A stretch of DNA of 64,000 nt from Saprospiraceae bacterium. Its GTDB lineage: Bacteria; Bacteroidota; Bacteroidia; Chitinophagales; Saprospiraceae. A program made the position numbers and the translations under genes. Shown here one piece after another: positions 35,238 through 43,218 of this stretch. The first letter of the stretch is position 1. The number at the start of each line of letters is the position of its first letter. Location of the stretch: assembly GCA_016717655.1 (NCBI GenBank), contig JADKFC010000002.1, forward strand, positions 124,001 to 188,000, written 5' to 3'. Under the pieces are notes generated by a model. That model searched no databases and was not told the DNA's origin. It saw only the letters and a list, made by a program, of their open reading frames with translations.

Positions 35238-36689
35238 TTAAGCTTCTAAAGATTCGTCTCTGTTATTGACTTTCATTGTATAGTTGACAGAAGACCTTAC
35301 GTTGACTTCTTCCAATACAATGTAGTTCAGTGGACTTTCCAGCTTTGCAGCCAGATCGTCTTTGGCATTCATATCACCAAAAGTGATGGCTCCTGTAGGG
35401 CAAGCTGTTTGACAAGCTGTTCTTACATCTGCATCTCTTAAGGTTCTTCCTTCGTTTTTCGCAGTAAGTTTACCTTCCTGTAACCTCTGAACACAGAAGC
35501 TACATTTTTCTATCACTCCCCTGCTTCGCACCGTTACATCCGGGTTCAATACCATACGGGTAAGGTTGTCTGCACCATATGGAATGTCTTCACCAAATTT
35601 TTTAATCTGGTTGGCCGGGAACAAATCTGCAGTGGTATAATCCAACCAGTTGAACCTTCTTACTTTGTAAGGACAGTTGTTGGCGCAATACCTTGTTCCG
35701 ATACATCTGTTGTAGGTCATTTGGTTCAGTCCTTCACTGCTGTGGTTGGTGGCATTCACCGGACACACGTTTTCGCAAGGTGCGTTGTCACAGTGCTGAC
35801 ACATCATTGGCTGGTAAACCGTATTAGGGTTTTCAACGCTGCCATAATAGTATCTGTCTATTCTCAACCAAGCCATTTCGTGGTGTCTGGAAACCTCACG
35901 TTTTCCAACCACGGGTACGTTGTTTTCAGACATACAAGCCACGGTGCAAGATCCGCAGCCTATGCAGGCATTGAGATCCACGTGCATACCCCAGTGGTGA
36001 CCTTTTGCATACAATGCGTCGTGTCCGCGATAGATTTGTTTGCTGTTGAGAAACTGAGCATGTTCTCGTTTTTCTTTGACTTCTGCTACACTTTCTTTCA
36101 GGTCAGCTAAATTGGTGGTATAGATGATAGACCTGTCAGTGATCGCTCCCTGGAAACCTTTGGCCCCAGTGAAGTAATCAAAAAATACGGTAGCTGCTTC
36201 GTCGGCATTGATCGTTTGACCCGTTGCCTTATCTTTATCAGTAACTCCATAAGTATGGTGGTACTGTACACATCCAAATTCTTTTTCTTTTCCTTGTTTA
36301 CCAGACACTGTTACTTTATCACTAAAGTACTGAGGGTAGCCTCCGTTTCTGGCAACACAGGCATTCACATTGACTCCTACATTGGTGCCACAGAAGCCTG
36401 CTTCCATTCTGCCGTAGCCCAAAGCCAAAGCAACCGTACCCTGCATCTGACCAAATTGCTGAATAACTGGAACTGTATATTTAACATCACCTATGGTAAT
36501 ATCTACCAGGTCACCATCTTTTAATCCATTGAGGGCTTCAAAGGCTTTATCTCCATCAAATTTAACTGGAACTGCGAGGTAGTTGCCCCATACAGTTCTG
36601 TCAACCGGATTTGGCATTTCCTGCAACCAAGGATTGGTAGAATGTAAGCCGTTTCCAACTCCAATGGGTTCAAAGAATGAAATTTCCAT
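35238..36689 (-). CDS. actB: ActB, C-terminal part with iron-sulfur domain
   Basis: 483 residues covering the last part of the molybdopterin-like domain (NPWLQEMPNPVDRTVWGNYL) and the four-cluster ferredoxin domain: CIGCGSCTVAC, CQHCDNAPCENVCPV, CIGTRYCANNCPYK and CSFCVQRLQEGKLTA with CQTACPTGAI. These clusters pass electrons from ActC to the hemes. In relatives ActB is one polypeptide of about 1,000 residues; here the two pieces total 1,056 residues and overlap by 20 bases in different frames. Reading through upstream of this ATG gives PKAPMEISFF in frame, so the ATG may be internal. Confidence 0.93.
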   Translation of the reverse strand: MEISFFEPIGVGNGLHSTNPWLQEMPNPVDRTVWGNYLAVPVKFDGDKAFEALNGLKDGDLVDITIGDVKYTVPVIQQFGQMQGTVALALGYGRMEAGFCGTNVGVNVNACVARNGGYPQYFSDKVTVSGKQGKEKEFGCVQYHHTYGVTDKDKATGQTINADEAATVFFDYFTGAKGFQGAITDRSIIYTTNLADLKESVAEVKEKREHAQFLNSKQIYRGHDALYAKGHHWGMHVDLNACIGCGSCTVACMSENNVPVVGKREVSRHHEMAWLRIDRYYYGSVENPNTVYQPMMCQHCDNAPCENVCPVNATNHSSEGLNQMTYNRCIGTRYCANNCPYKVRRFNWLDYTTADLFPANQIKKFGEDIPYGADNLTRMVLNPDVTVRSRGVIEKCSFCVQRLQEGKLTAKNEGRTLRDADVRTACQTACPTGAITFGDMNAKDDLAAKLESPLNYIVLEEVNVRSSVNYTMKVNNRDESLEA

Positions 36690-38391
36690 TGGTGCTTTGG
36701 GAAGGTGTTGTCACTTTTGAGAAATCAATAGCCGCATTATTAAATGCTGGGTTTCCTGAACCAGAGGAAATTACCAAACCATTGTGAAGCGAATTATCCC
36801 AAAATGCCTGGAATGAAGCAAACTGATTCTGACTGTTGAATACAGTTGCTTGCCAATTGGCTTTCAAATAATCATAATAAGATGGAGTGGCAACATCAGC
36901 CCAGGTCAAAAATGACATTTCAGCTTGTCTTGAATCAAACAAAGGAGAAATAGTAGGCTGGATCAATGTGGTACATTCATCTGATATTCTTACGTCGCCC
37001 CAAGCTTCAAGGAAATGAGGAACTGTTGCGACCCAATCGCAAAGTTTAGTGGTTTCATCATTGGCGATAGAAAGTGCAATTTTTGTTTTTGCCTTTCCTA
37101 TGGCATTGGCTAAAGCTTCCCCTTTGCCGTGGGTATATACAGGATTGGCTCCATAAACGATCAATACATCTACTGCACCGCTGTTTAATTCGTTGATAAG
37201 TTGGTCAAATGCCGCATCATCTCCCTGTTTGCCATAATAGCTGGTACCAGCAAGTATGGTTGTACCATAGTTGCCGAGCGACTGATTGATGGCGTTGACC
37301 ATTAATTGTTCTGCTACATTGGTAGAAGCACTTAATACAATAGATTTACCTCCATTGGCTTTCAATGATTCTGCTACTTTTGATAATGCTTTTTTGGCAT
37401 TGGCATTAAGTCCTAAATCAGGTGCACCACCTCCTGTGATGGCGTTATAAAGAAATGCTATTGCCGCCCCTTGTTCAGATGGTTTAACCAATATTCTGTT
37501 GTCTGCATTGGAACCGGTAAGGGTCATATGACTTTCTACCTGATAATGTCTTGACATTACAGGAGCGTTGACATCTTTAACCACTCTTTTCTGAACGTAG
37601 TCAGCTGCAAATCTTTCCGGAGAAATCCATGTGCCCAACAAGTCAGCGTTGAAGCTCACAACCAGGTCGGCCTCATTGAATTTATAGGTAGGAATCGCTC
37701 TTTTGCCAAAATTGAGGGCATTGGCATCCAAAAGGGCACTGTATGAAACGGCGTCTACTGCAACTGCTTTGGCAGCAGGGTATTTGGCTGTAAAATCAGC
37801 TATTGACTTCTGAGCAGTTGGGCTTGACAAAGACTCAGTTATGATTCTGATATTTTTAGCAGTAGCCAGTTTTGCTTTCACCTCTTTGTCAAGATCGGCC
37901 CAGGTGGTTGCCTGGAATCCACTGCCAGATTTTTTCAAAGGTGTGGCGAAACGATTTGTATCGTATAAACTTAATACAGAAGCTTGGGCTCTGGCAGAAG
38001 TCTTTCCGTAGTTGGATGGAGCCATGTCATTGGCTTCAATTTTAATGGGTCTGCCTTCTCTGGTTTTTACCAGGATAGAAGCTACATCACCTCCATGTAC
38101 AAAGGTACTGGCGTAATAATTGGCTATACCCGGTACAATGGCATCTGGTTTGGTGACATAAGGCAAAGCTTTATTTATCGGAATGTCACAACCTGCAGCA
38201 ATAGTAGCTGCTCCTAAACCAAAACCAAGAAATTTTAAGAAATCTCTTCTGTTGGATCCTAAGGCAGCTGAAGTTTCCTCATTGGCCATAGTGTCAATGA
38301 GTGACAACTCCTGATTGCTTTGCTCAATGAACTTTTCACTGTGTGCCAGATCTTGTTCGCCGATCCAAATGTTTTTTACCTCTTTTCTCAT
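36670..38391 (-). CDS. actB: ActB, N-terminal molybdopterin-oxidoreductase-like part with Tat-like signal
   Basis: 573 residues. The N-terminus carries the Tat-like motif NRRDFLKFLGFGLGAATIAAGC, typical of the 'TAT-variant' ActB family, then a molybdopterin-oxidoreductase-type domain (YYASTFVHGGDVASILVKTREGRPIKIEAND; LIVYGANPVYTHG). In ActB this domain is structural and binds no molybdopterin. It ends SKVTTPSQSTNGNFIL, where the family continues into the iron-sulfur part. Removing one T from the TT pair (plus-strand AA at 36702-36703) gives VTTPPKAPMEISFF and one full-length protein. Split or frame-shifted gene; I favour the latter. Confidence 0.93.
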   Translation of the reverse strand: MRKEVKNIWIGEQDLAHSEKFIEQSNQELSLIDTMANEETSAALGSNRRDFLKFLGFGLGAATIAAGCDIPINKALPYVTKPDAIVPGIANYYASTFVHGGDVASILVKTREGRPIKIEANDMAPSNYGKTSARAQASVLSLYDTNRFATPLKKSGSGFQATTWADLDKEVKAKLATAKNIRIITESLSSPTAQKSIADFTAKYPAAKAVAVDAVSYSALLDANALNFGKRAIPTYKFNEADLVVSFNADLLGTWISPERFAADYVQKRVVKDVNAPVMSRHYQVESHMTLTGSNADNRILVKPSEQGAAIAFLYNAITGGGAPDLGLNANAKKALSKVAESLKANGGKSIVLSASTNVAEQLMVNAINQSLGNYGTTILAGTSYYGKQGDDAAFDQLINELNSGAVDVLIVYGANPVYTHGKGEALANAIGKAKTKIALSIANDETTKLCDWVATVPHFLEAWGDVRISDECTTLIQPTISPLFDSRQAEMSFLTWADVATPSYYDYLKANWQATVFNSQNQFASFQAFWDNSLHNGLVISSGSGNPAFNNAAIDFSKVTTPSQSTNGNFIL

Positions 38392-38429
38392 TATATCAAT
38401 TGATGTGGTAATTCAATTTAAAGGTTTGA

Positions 38430-39833
38430 TCAATAATGGCATTTTTGACACTCAAGACCTCCGATGTCAGCCACTGTCACTTTTTCTCTCTTGCCTGATT
38501 TGAGTTCTTCATGCAAGCTGGTGTAGTTGGCATAATATGGATTGTCTTTGAATTTTACTTCTGCCTCTCTGTGGCAGTTGATACACCATCCCATTGAAAG
38601 TGGAGCATTTTGAGCAACTACTTCCATTTTCTCAACCGGACCGTGGCAGGTCTGACAGGCAACTTTACCTACACTGACGTGCTGAGCGTGGTTGAAATAA
38701 GCGTGATCAGGCAGGTTGTGAATTTTAACCCACTCAATAGGCCCCTGGACTTTTTTGTCTACGTCACTTGTGAGAGAAGAAACGATGTCTTTCCATTGCT
38801 TCCTCACTTCCGACTGACCATTTTGATCAAGTGTGGTTAAGTTTTTAGCGGTTTTATATTCCTGCTCTATCCAGGCAGTAAATACAGCCTTGATAGAGTC
38901 ATCGGGATAATTTTCGTAATTATCAATGTACTTGTTGGTAATTGGGTTAAAACCTACCGACGCAAATATTTTGGTAATCTCGGCGGTTCCGTATTTAGAG
39001 CCCGTTTTGATGGCCTTATGACAATTCATGCAAGTATTGGCAGCAGGAATAACACTGTGTTTAGATCTTCTGGCCCCATCGTGACAATATTGACAATCAA
39101 TTTTGTTTAAGCCTGCGTGTGTGGCGTGAGAAAACTTAATAGGCTGGTCAGGAGCATAGCCCTGTTGTCTACCCAAATCTACAGCTCTTGTCACTGTGGT
39201 ATAACCTCCTAAAATGATACCTGCAAAAATCAGGAAGGATACCATTCCCTTGGAGGTCAGTTTTTGCCATAAGGTTTTATCCTCATAGGTCTGACCTTGT
39301 TGAGCAGCAGCTAACTTGTTGAGGTTGCTAATGATCAGTGAAAGTAAATACGAAAGAAGGGCAAGGAAAACGGTAATACCAATGTAAAACCAGGTATTGT
39401 CTTTTTTCACTTCCACCACTTCTGTACCTGTAGCAGCTCCCGCTTTTTTAGGCGGATAAGTGCCATCTGTAACACCTTGGATGTACAATAGAACGGAAGC
39501 AATCTCGTCATCAGTAAGATTGGGAAATGCCGTCATCACTGTCGGCTTGAACTGATTCCAGACTTCTACCGCCCTGGGGTGCCCTTTTTTGATCATGGCT
39601 TGAGAATTCCTGATCCAGGCATAAAGATTTTCTTTACTATCCCACTTTGCTTCTACTCCACCCAATGCAGGACCCGTCAATGCGGATTTCATGTTCTTGG
39701 CGTGACATGCAGCACAGTTGGCTGTAAACAAAGTCTTTCCGGCATCTGCTGAAACCTCTGCGCGTAGCAAAGTTCCGAACATCACCATCAAGACTACTGA
39801 AAGATGCTTGAGAACTGACTTGTTAAAAACCAT
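38430..39833 (-). CDS. actA: alternative complex III subunit ActA (hexaheme cytochrome c)
   Basis: 467 residues with a signal peptide ending LLRAEV. There are six CxxCH heme sites: CAACH at residues 40-44 in a separate monoheme cytochrome c domain, then, after a membrane helix (YIGITVFLALLSYLLSLII), CQYCH, CMNCH, CQTCH, CINCH and CQKCH at the very end. This is the monoheme-plus-pentaheme form of ActA found in Bacteroidota. It takes electrons from ActB. It is the first gene of the operon and has TATCTTTG upstream. Confidence 0.95.
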   Translation of the reverse strand: MVFNKSVLKHLSVVLMVMFGTLLRAEVSADAGKTLFTANCAACHAKNMKSALTGPALGGVEAKWDSKENLYAWIRNSQAMIKKGHPRAVEVWNQFKPTVMTAFPNLTDDEIASVLLYIQGVTDGTYPPKKAGAATGTEVVEVKKDNTWFYIGITVFLALLSYLLSLIISNLNKLAAAQQGQTYEDKTLWQKLTSKGMVSFLIFAGIILGGYTTVTRAVDLGRQQGYAPDQPIKFSHATHAGLNKIDCQYCHDGARRSKHSVIPAANTCMNCHKAIKTGSKYGTAEITKIFASVGFNPITNKYIDNYENYPDDSIKAVFTAWIEQEYKTAKNLTTLDQNGQSEVRKQWKDIVSSLTSDVDKKVQGPIEWVKIHNLPDHAYFNHAQHVSVGKVACQTCHGPVEKMEVVAQNAPLSMGWCINCHREAEVKFKDNPYYANYTSLHEELKSGKREKVTVADIGGLECQKCHY

Positions 39834-39860
39834 CGTTTATCGACTTAAAATCTTGATTAT

Positions 39861-39868
39861 CAAAGATA
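39861..39868 (-). promoter_or_regulatory. -7 box of the act-cta operon promoter (TATCTTTG)
   Basis: CAAAGATA on the plus strand is TATCTTTG on the minus strand, 27 bases upstream of actA. A second candidate, TATTTTTG, lies at 39906-39913. Neither has a well-placed -33 element that I could identify. Confidence 0.45.
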
Positions 39869-40048
39869 AATATAAAGAATTTGAGACTATCTTTAATATT
39901 TGTTGCAAAAATAGAACTTGATGACAATTATTACAACTAATAACCACGATCATTTTTTATTTAGACATTTTCTAAATAATTTCTTAAATTTTGATCGATT
40001 TTAGTTACAAAAGGCTTAAAATCAAATAAGAAAAAAGCCTAATTTGAT

Positions 40049-40056
40049 TACCTTTG
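40049..40056 (+). promoter_or_regulatory. -7 box (TACCTTTG) of the PASTA/rhodanese operon
   Basis: TACCTTTG matches TAnnTTTG. It overlaps the first possible start codon (TTG at 40054) of the downstream frame, which therefore cannot be used; the next in-frame start is TTG at 40078. Confidence 0.5.
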
Positions 40057-40077
40057 CCCCACAATAAATTAATACCC

Positions 40078-40899
40078 TTGGTTAACCAAAAAAGGTCATT
40101 CGCTGATTTTCTGAGAGACAATCCCAGAGTTAAACACCTACTTGTACTTTTGGGCACCATCTTGGTTATCTTGTTGATTGTGTTTTTATGGCTTCGGTTC
40201 TACACCCATCACGGCCAAAAGCTGCCCATGGTTGACCTGGTCAATAAAAACATCGAAGAAGCGAGAGAAGAAGCTGAAGATCAATCATTTAATTTAATTG
40301 TCACCGATTCTGTTTTTGTGGTTGGTAAAAAAGGTGGCATCATCCTTGACCAAAACCCGAAAGCCAATGCCGAAGTAAAGGAAGGTAGAAAGGTGTATGT
40401 TACCATCACCAAATATGATCCGGATAAAATCCTGGTTTCTGAACTGCCCTTGCTTTATGGCAATGATTTTAGCCAAAAATCAGTGGAATTGAAGCACCGT
40501 GGCTTGCTCAGCAAGATCAGAGGTAAAAAATACGATGCAGGCGACCCCAACCACATTTTGGAAGTTTATTACAAGGGAAGCCTTATCATCGACCAGAACG
40601 TCATCAAAGGGGGTGTTTCTATAAATAAAGGAGATGAACTAGAGTTTGTAGTCAGCGATAAAGAAGGGGGAGAGATCACCATACCTGAATTGGTCTGTTA
40701 TACCTATGCAGAAGTTGAGTTTCTTTTACAGCAACACAACCTCGAATTGGGTGAGGTAACTACCAAAGGTACCATTAGAGATACGGCAGCCGCCTTTATC
40801 ATGGATCAATTTCCTCCTTTTGATGGCATCACCAAGGTGCCAATGCAAAGCAAGATCAATATTACCATCGTTTCGGGCCAACCCGCAAAATGCAATTAA
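40078..40899 (+). CDS. membrane-anchored PASTA-domain protein
   Basis: About 273 residues, starting at TTG 40078 (no ATG is available nearby). One membrane helix (HLLVLLGTILVILLIVFLWLRFY) is followed by three PASTA-like repeats outside the membrane: KLPMVDLVNKNIEEAREEAEDQSF, then VSELPLLYGNDFSQKSVELKHRG, then ITIPELVCYTYAEVEFLLQQHNL. Each has the DLxGxxxxxAxxxL pattern and ends in VxVxVS-type strands. PASTA domains sense peptidoglycan fragments or muropeptides. No kinase domain is attached, as is usual for stand-alone Bacteroidota PASTA proteins. It is followed immediately by a rhodanese gene. Confidence 0.85.
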   Translation: MVNQKRSFADFLRDNPRVKHLLVLLGTILVILLIVFLWLRFYTHHGQKLPMVDLVNKNIEEAREEAEDQSFNLIVTDSVFVVGKKGGIILDQNPKANAEVKEGRKVYVTITKYDPDKILVSELPLLYGNDFSQKSVELKHRGLLSKIRGKKYDAGDPNHILEVYYKGSLIIDQNVIKGGVSINKGDELEFVVSDKEGGEITIPELVCYTYAEVEFLLQQHNLELGEVTTKGTIRDTAAAFIMDQFPPFDGITKVPMQSKINITIVSGQPAKCN

Positions 40900-40901
40900 A
40901 C

Positions 40902-41213
40902 ATGGAAGACATTACAGTTTCAGAATTGAAATCCAGAATGGATGCAGGTGAAAATCTCATCATTATTGATGTAAGAGAGCCTTTTGAATACGAAATGTAT
41001 AACATAGGTGCCAAATTGATTCCACTTGGCCAGCTCAACGACGCTTTGTCTCAATTGGAAGAATGGAAAGACAAAGAAATTATCTTACACTGTAGGTCAG
41101 GTGCCCGGAGCGGCACAGCTAAGCAACTGTTGTTGCAAAACGGTTTTTCGGGGCCCAGAAACCTTTTGGGAGGGATGTTGGCCTGGCAGGAAGCGTTTGA
41201 ACAGATTCAATAG
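40902..41213 (+). CDS. rhodanese-like domain protein
   Basis: About 103 residues, one rhodanese domain: ITVSELKSRMDAGENLIIIDVREPFEYEM, then the active-site loop HCRSGARSG with the catalytic cysteine, and NLLGGMLAWQEA at the end. Single-domain rhodaneses carry sulfur as a persulfide in the cytoplasm; the partner is unknown. ATG at 40902 lies just after the stop of the PASTA gene; ATG at 40890, overlapping it by 10 bases, is an alternative. Confidence 0.9.
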   Translation: MEDITVSELKSRMDAGENLIIIDVREPFEYEMYNIGAKLIPLGQLNDALSQLEEWKDKEIILHCRSGARSGTAKQLLLQNGFSGPRNLLGGMLAWQEAFEQIQ

Positions 41214-41290
41214 TCAATCCGTCTTTAAATCCCAAAAATTTAACTTTCAAGAAGTAATATACTTTTTATTCTAAAGTATAATATACACAA

Positions 41291-41311
41291 AATCAAGGTC
41301 TATCCTTGATT
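41291..41311. terminator. hairpin downstream of the rhodanese gene
   Basis: AATCAAGG (41291-41298) pairs with CCTTGATT (41304-41311). No good T-run follows on the plus strand, so a terminator role is only probable. An AT-rich weaker inverted repeat precedes it around 41254-41275. Confidence 0.45.
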
Positions 41312-41364
41312 ACCCTGCATTTAAAATGGGTGATTTCCCCTATTTTTTCCGCCTCATCCTCCAG

Positions 41365-41372
41365 TAAATTTG
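41365..41372 (+). promoter_or_regulatory. -7 box (TAAATTTG) of the ECF sigma gene
   Basis: TAAATTTG fits TAnnTTTG and lies 16 bases before the ATG, giving a transcript with almost no leader, as for several other genes in this window. Confidence 0.45.
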
Positions 41373-41388
41373 TTAAAAATATCTGGAG

Positions 41389-41883
41389 ATGTACTTAAGT
41401 CACGAAAAATTCAATACCACGTACAGTGAGAATTTTAACAAGCTGTACAATTACCTCAAAGCAAAATGCCAGGATAGCTGTGAAGCTGAAGATCTTGCTC
41501 AGGAAAGTTTTGTCAAATTATGGCAACACAGAGAAAAAATAGAGGTTGGCAAGGAATGTTCTTTTTTATACACCATTGCCTACAACCTCTTTATTGATCA
41601 AAGGAGGAAAGACAGTGTGCGTTACCGATATTGCCAGGTCAATAAAAATGAAGTCAATAACGAAACTCCCGAGTTTAATGTTCTGACTGCAGAATTCAAC
41701 GCTTATGTACAGCAAAAAATCCAGGACATCCCCAAGCCCGCCAGGGAAGTTTTTATTATGAACAAGATTGAGAAAAGAACCTATTCGGAAATAGCCGGCA
41801 TCATAGGTCTTTCGATCAAGTCGGTAGAAAAAAGAATGTCTGTTGCACTTAAAACCTACAGAGAGTTAAAAAAGGTTTGTTAA
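41389..41883 (+). CDS. ECF-type RNA polymerase sigma factor
   Basis: 164 residues. Region 2 is FNKLYNYLKAKCQDSCEAEDLAQESFVKLWQHR with FLYTIAYNLFIDQRRK (the -10 recognition helix); region 4 is IPKPAREVFIMNKIEKRTYSEIAGIIGLSIKSVEKRMSVALKTYRE with a helix-turn-helix (-35 recognition). This is the FecI-like group common in Bacteroidota. No FecR-type anti-sigma gene follows: the next gene is convergent and ends 5 bases away. Its regulator and targets cannot be seen here. Confidence 0.93.
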   Translation: MYLSHEKFNTTYSENFNKLYNYLKAKCQDSCEAEDLAQESFVKLWQHREKIEVGKECSFLYTIAYNLFIDQRRKDSVRYRYCQVNKNEVNNETPEFNVLTAEFNAYVQQKIQDIPKPAREVFIMNKIEKRTYSEIAGIIGLSIKSVEKRMSVALKTYRELKKVC

Positions 41884-41887
41884 CCTT

Positions 41888-43159
41888 CTAAAAACTGATG
41901 CTGTAGTTTAAGCCCCTGAAAGTTGGATTCACCTGACTATTATAGATGGATCCAAACGTATAACTAAATCCTATACCTACAAAATAGTTGTACGAAGTCG
42001 CGATCAGCCTCCGCTGAATGAGGAGGTCATCGCGGCTGGCGTCGAACTTTGGCAATGAGATCTGATCGTGGATCAAATCATAAGATCCACCCACCGAAAA
42101 TCTAAAGCCTTTGAATACATTCCAGCTGATAGCCCCGCCGAGCGAAAAATTGTTTTTCGAAAAATCATCCAGGTAATTGGACCAAAACGCACCCAGATTG
42201 ATGGTACCCCACGATTTGGTAAATGAGGATATCATGCTGAGACTGTGTTGAAACAGCAATTCACTGGTTTTAAAGTAAATGGTGGTATCACCATAATTAA
42301 AATACTTGGGTCCGATTGAGTAACCCAATACCCATCTTCGATTGGTAAAGTCTGAATACGGCAAAATGCTGTACTCCACTTGTGGCAACAGGGTAAACTG
42401 ATAGTCGATATTGTCAAAAATACTTCTTTTGAAGCCACCTTGTAGCCCAATACCCCAATGTTCATTTCTCTTTGAAATATACCTGGTAAAAATATCCTGG
42501 CGATCATTGGTGGCTTTCACCACTTCGGTGGTATCCCGCTCAGGATTGTAAAAATTGAAACGCCTCCTGTTGATGGAGTTGTACACCTCGAAACTAAACT
42601 TACTGATCTTAGTTTCCCTACCTGCGGAGAGACTGTTATTGATATTGGAGTCACTATAGTTTTGGTCTCCATTGAAAAATCCGGATGCTGAAATTGAAAA
42701 CTGCCATTGCTTCCAGGGATCTTTAATCGGCGAAGTGTCTTTTTGCATTTCATCATGCTTGATATTCACTTCAATAATATCAGCATGCCCTTTCTCCACT
42801 AAATATGGAAGTAATCCTATCTGCAGGTGCTTCAACATCCTCTTTCTTTTGATGTCATCCGTAGAGGTAACATCGTTGAAATATTGTAAAGTGTCCTTCC
42901 GTTGTGATTGCTGGTTTTGAGAAATAAAACACAACAAATTGGATTCGCCTCCATTGCCATTAAATTGTACGTTTGATATTATTTGTACATCACACAAAAA
43001 ACGATCACGAACAAAATCAACACTCCCAAATTCTTTCCTCAAAAAATCCATGTCGCAAAGCCATTGTTGGTTACAATCCACATAAATTTTCAACTTTGCC
43101 TGGGCAGAAATAATATTTGTAAAAAGTAAAAGCAATAGAATCCCTAACAGGTTTTTCAT
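41888..43159 (-). CDS. outer-membrane beta-barrel protein in the blaI-blaR1 operon, hypothetical
   Basis: About 423 residues from ATG at 43157-43159, chosen for its signal peptide (MKNLLGILLLLLFTNIISAQ). The first 130 residues are a small domain (LKIYVDCNQQWLCDMDFLRKEF; FVRDRFLCDVQIISNVQF). The rest is a series of amphipathic strands (WQFSISASGFFNGDQNY; HWGIGLQGGFKRSIF; FRFSVGGSYDLIHD) ending in F, the outer-membrane barrel signature. The family is not recognised. It lies 59 bases downstream of the M56 peptidase gene and is likely controlled by the same BlaI promoter. Confidence 0.78.
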   Translation of the reverse strand: MKNLLGILLLLLFTNIISAQAKLKIYVDCNQQWLCDMDFLRKEFGSVDFVRDRFLCDVQIISNVQFNGNGGESNLLCFISQNQQSQRKDTLQYFNDVTSTDDIKRKRMLKHLQIGLLPYLVEKGHADIIEVNIKHDEMQKDTSPIKDPWKQWQFSISASGFFNGDQNYSDSNINNSLSAGRETKISKFSFEVYNSINRRRFNFYNPERDTTEVVKATNDRQDIFTRYISKRNEHWGIGLQGGFKRSIFDNIDYQFTLLPQVEYSILPYSDFTNRRWVLGYSIGPKYFNYGDTTIYFKTSELLFQHSLSMISSFTKSWGTINLGAFWSNYLDDFSKNNFSLGGAISWNVFKGFRFSVGGSYDLIHDQISLPKFDASRDDLLIQRRLIATSYNYFVGIGFSYTFGSIYNSQVNPTFRGLNYSISF

Positions 43160-43218
43160 CCTTAAAAAATATATTTGTTTAATAAATTTTGATTGTTTTG
43201 TATCCAGCAAAGATTCCC

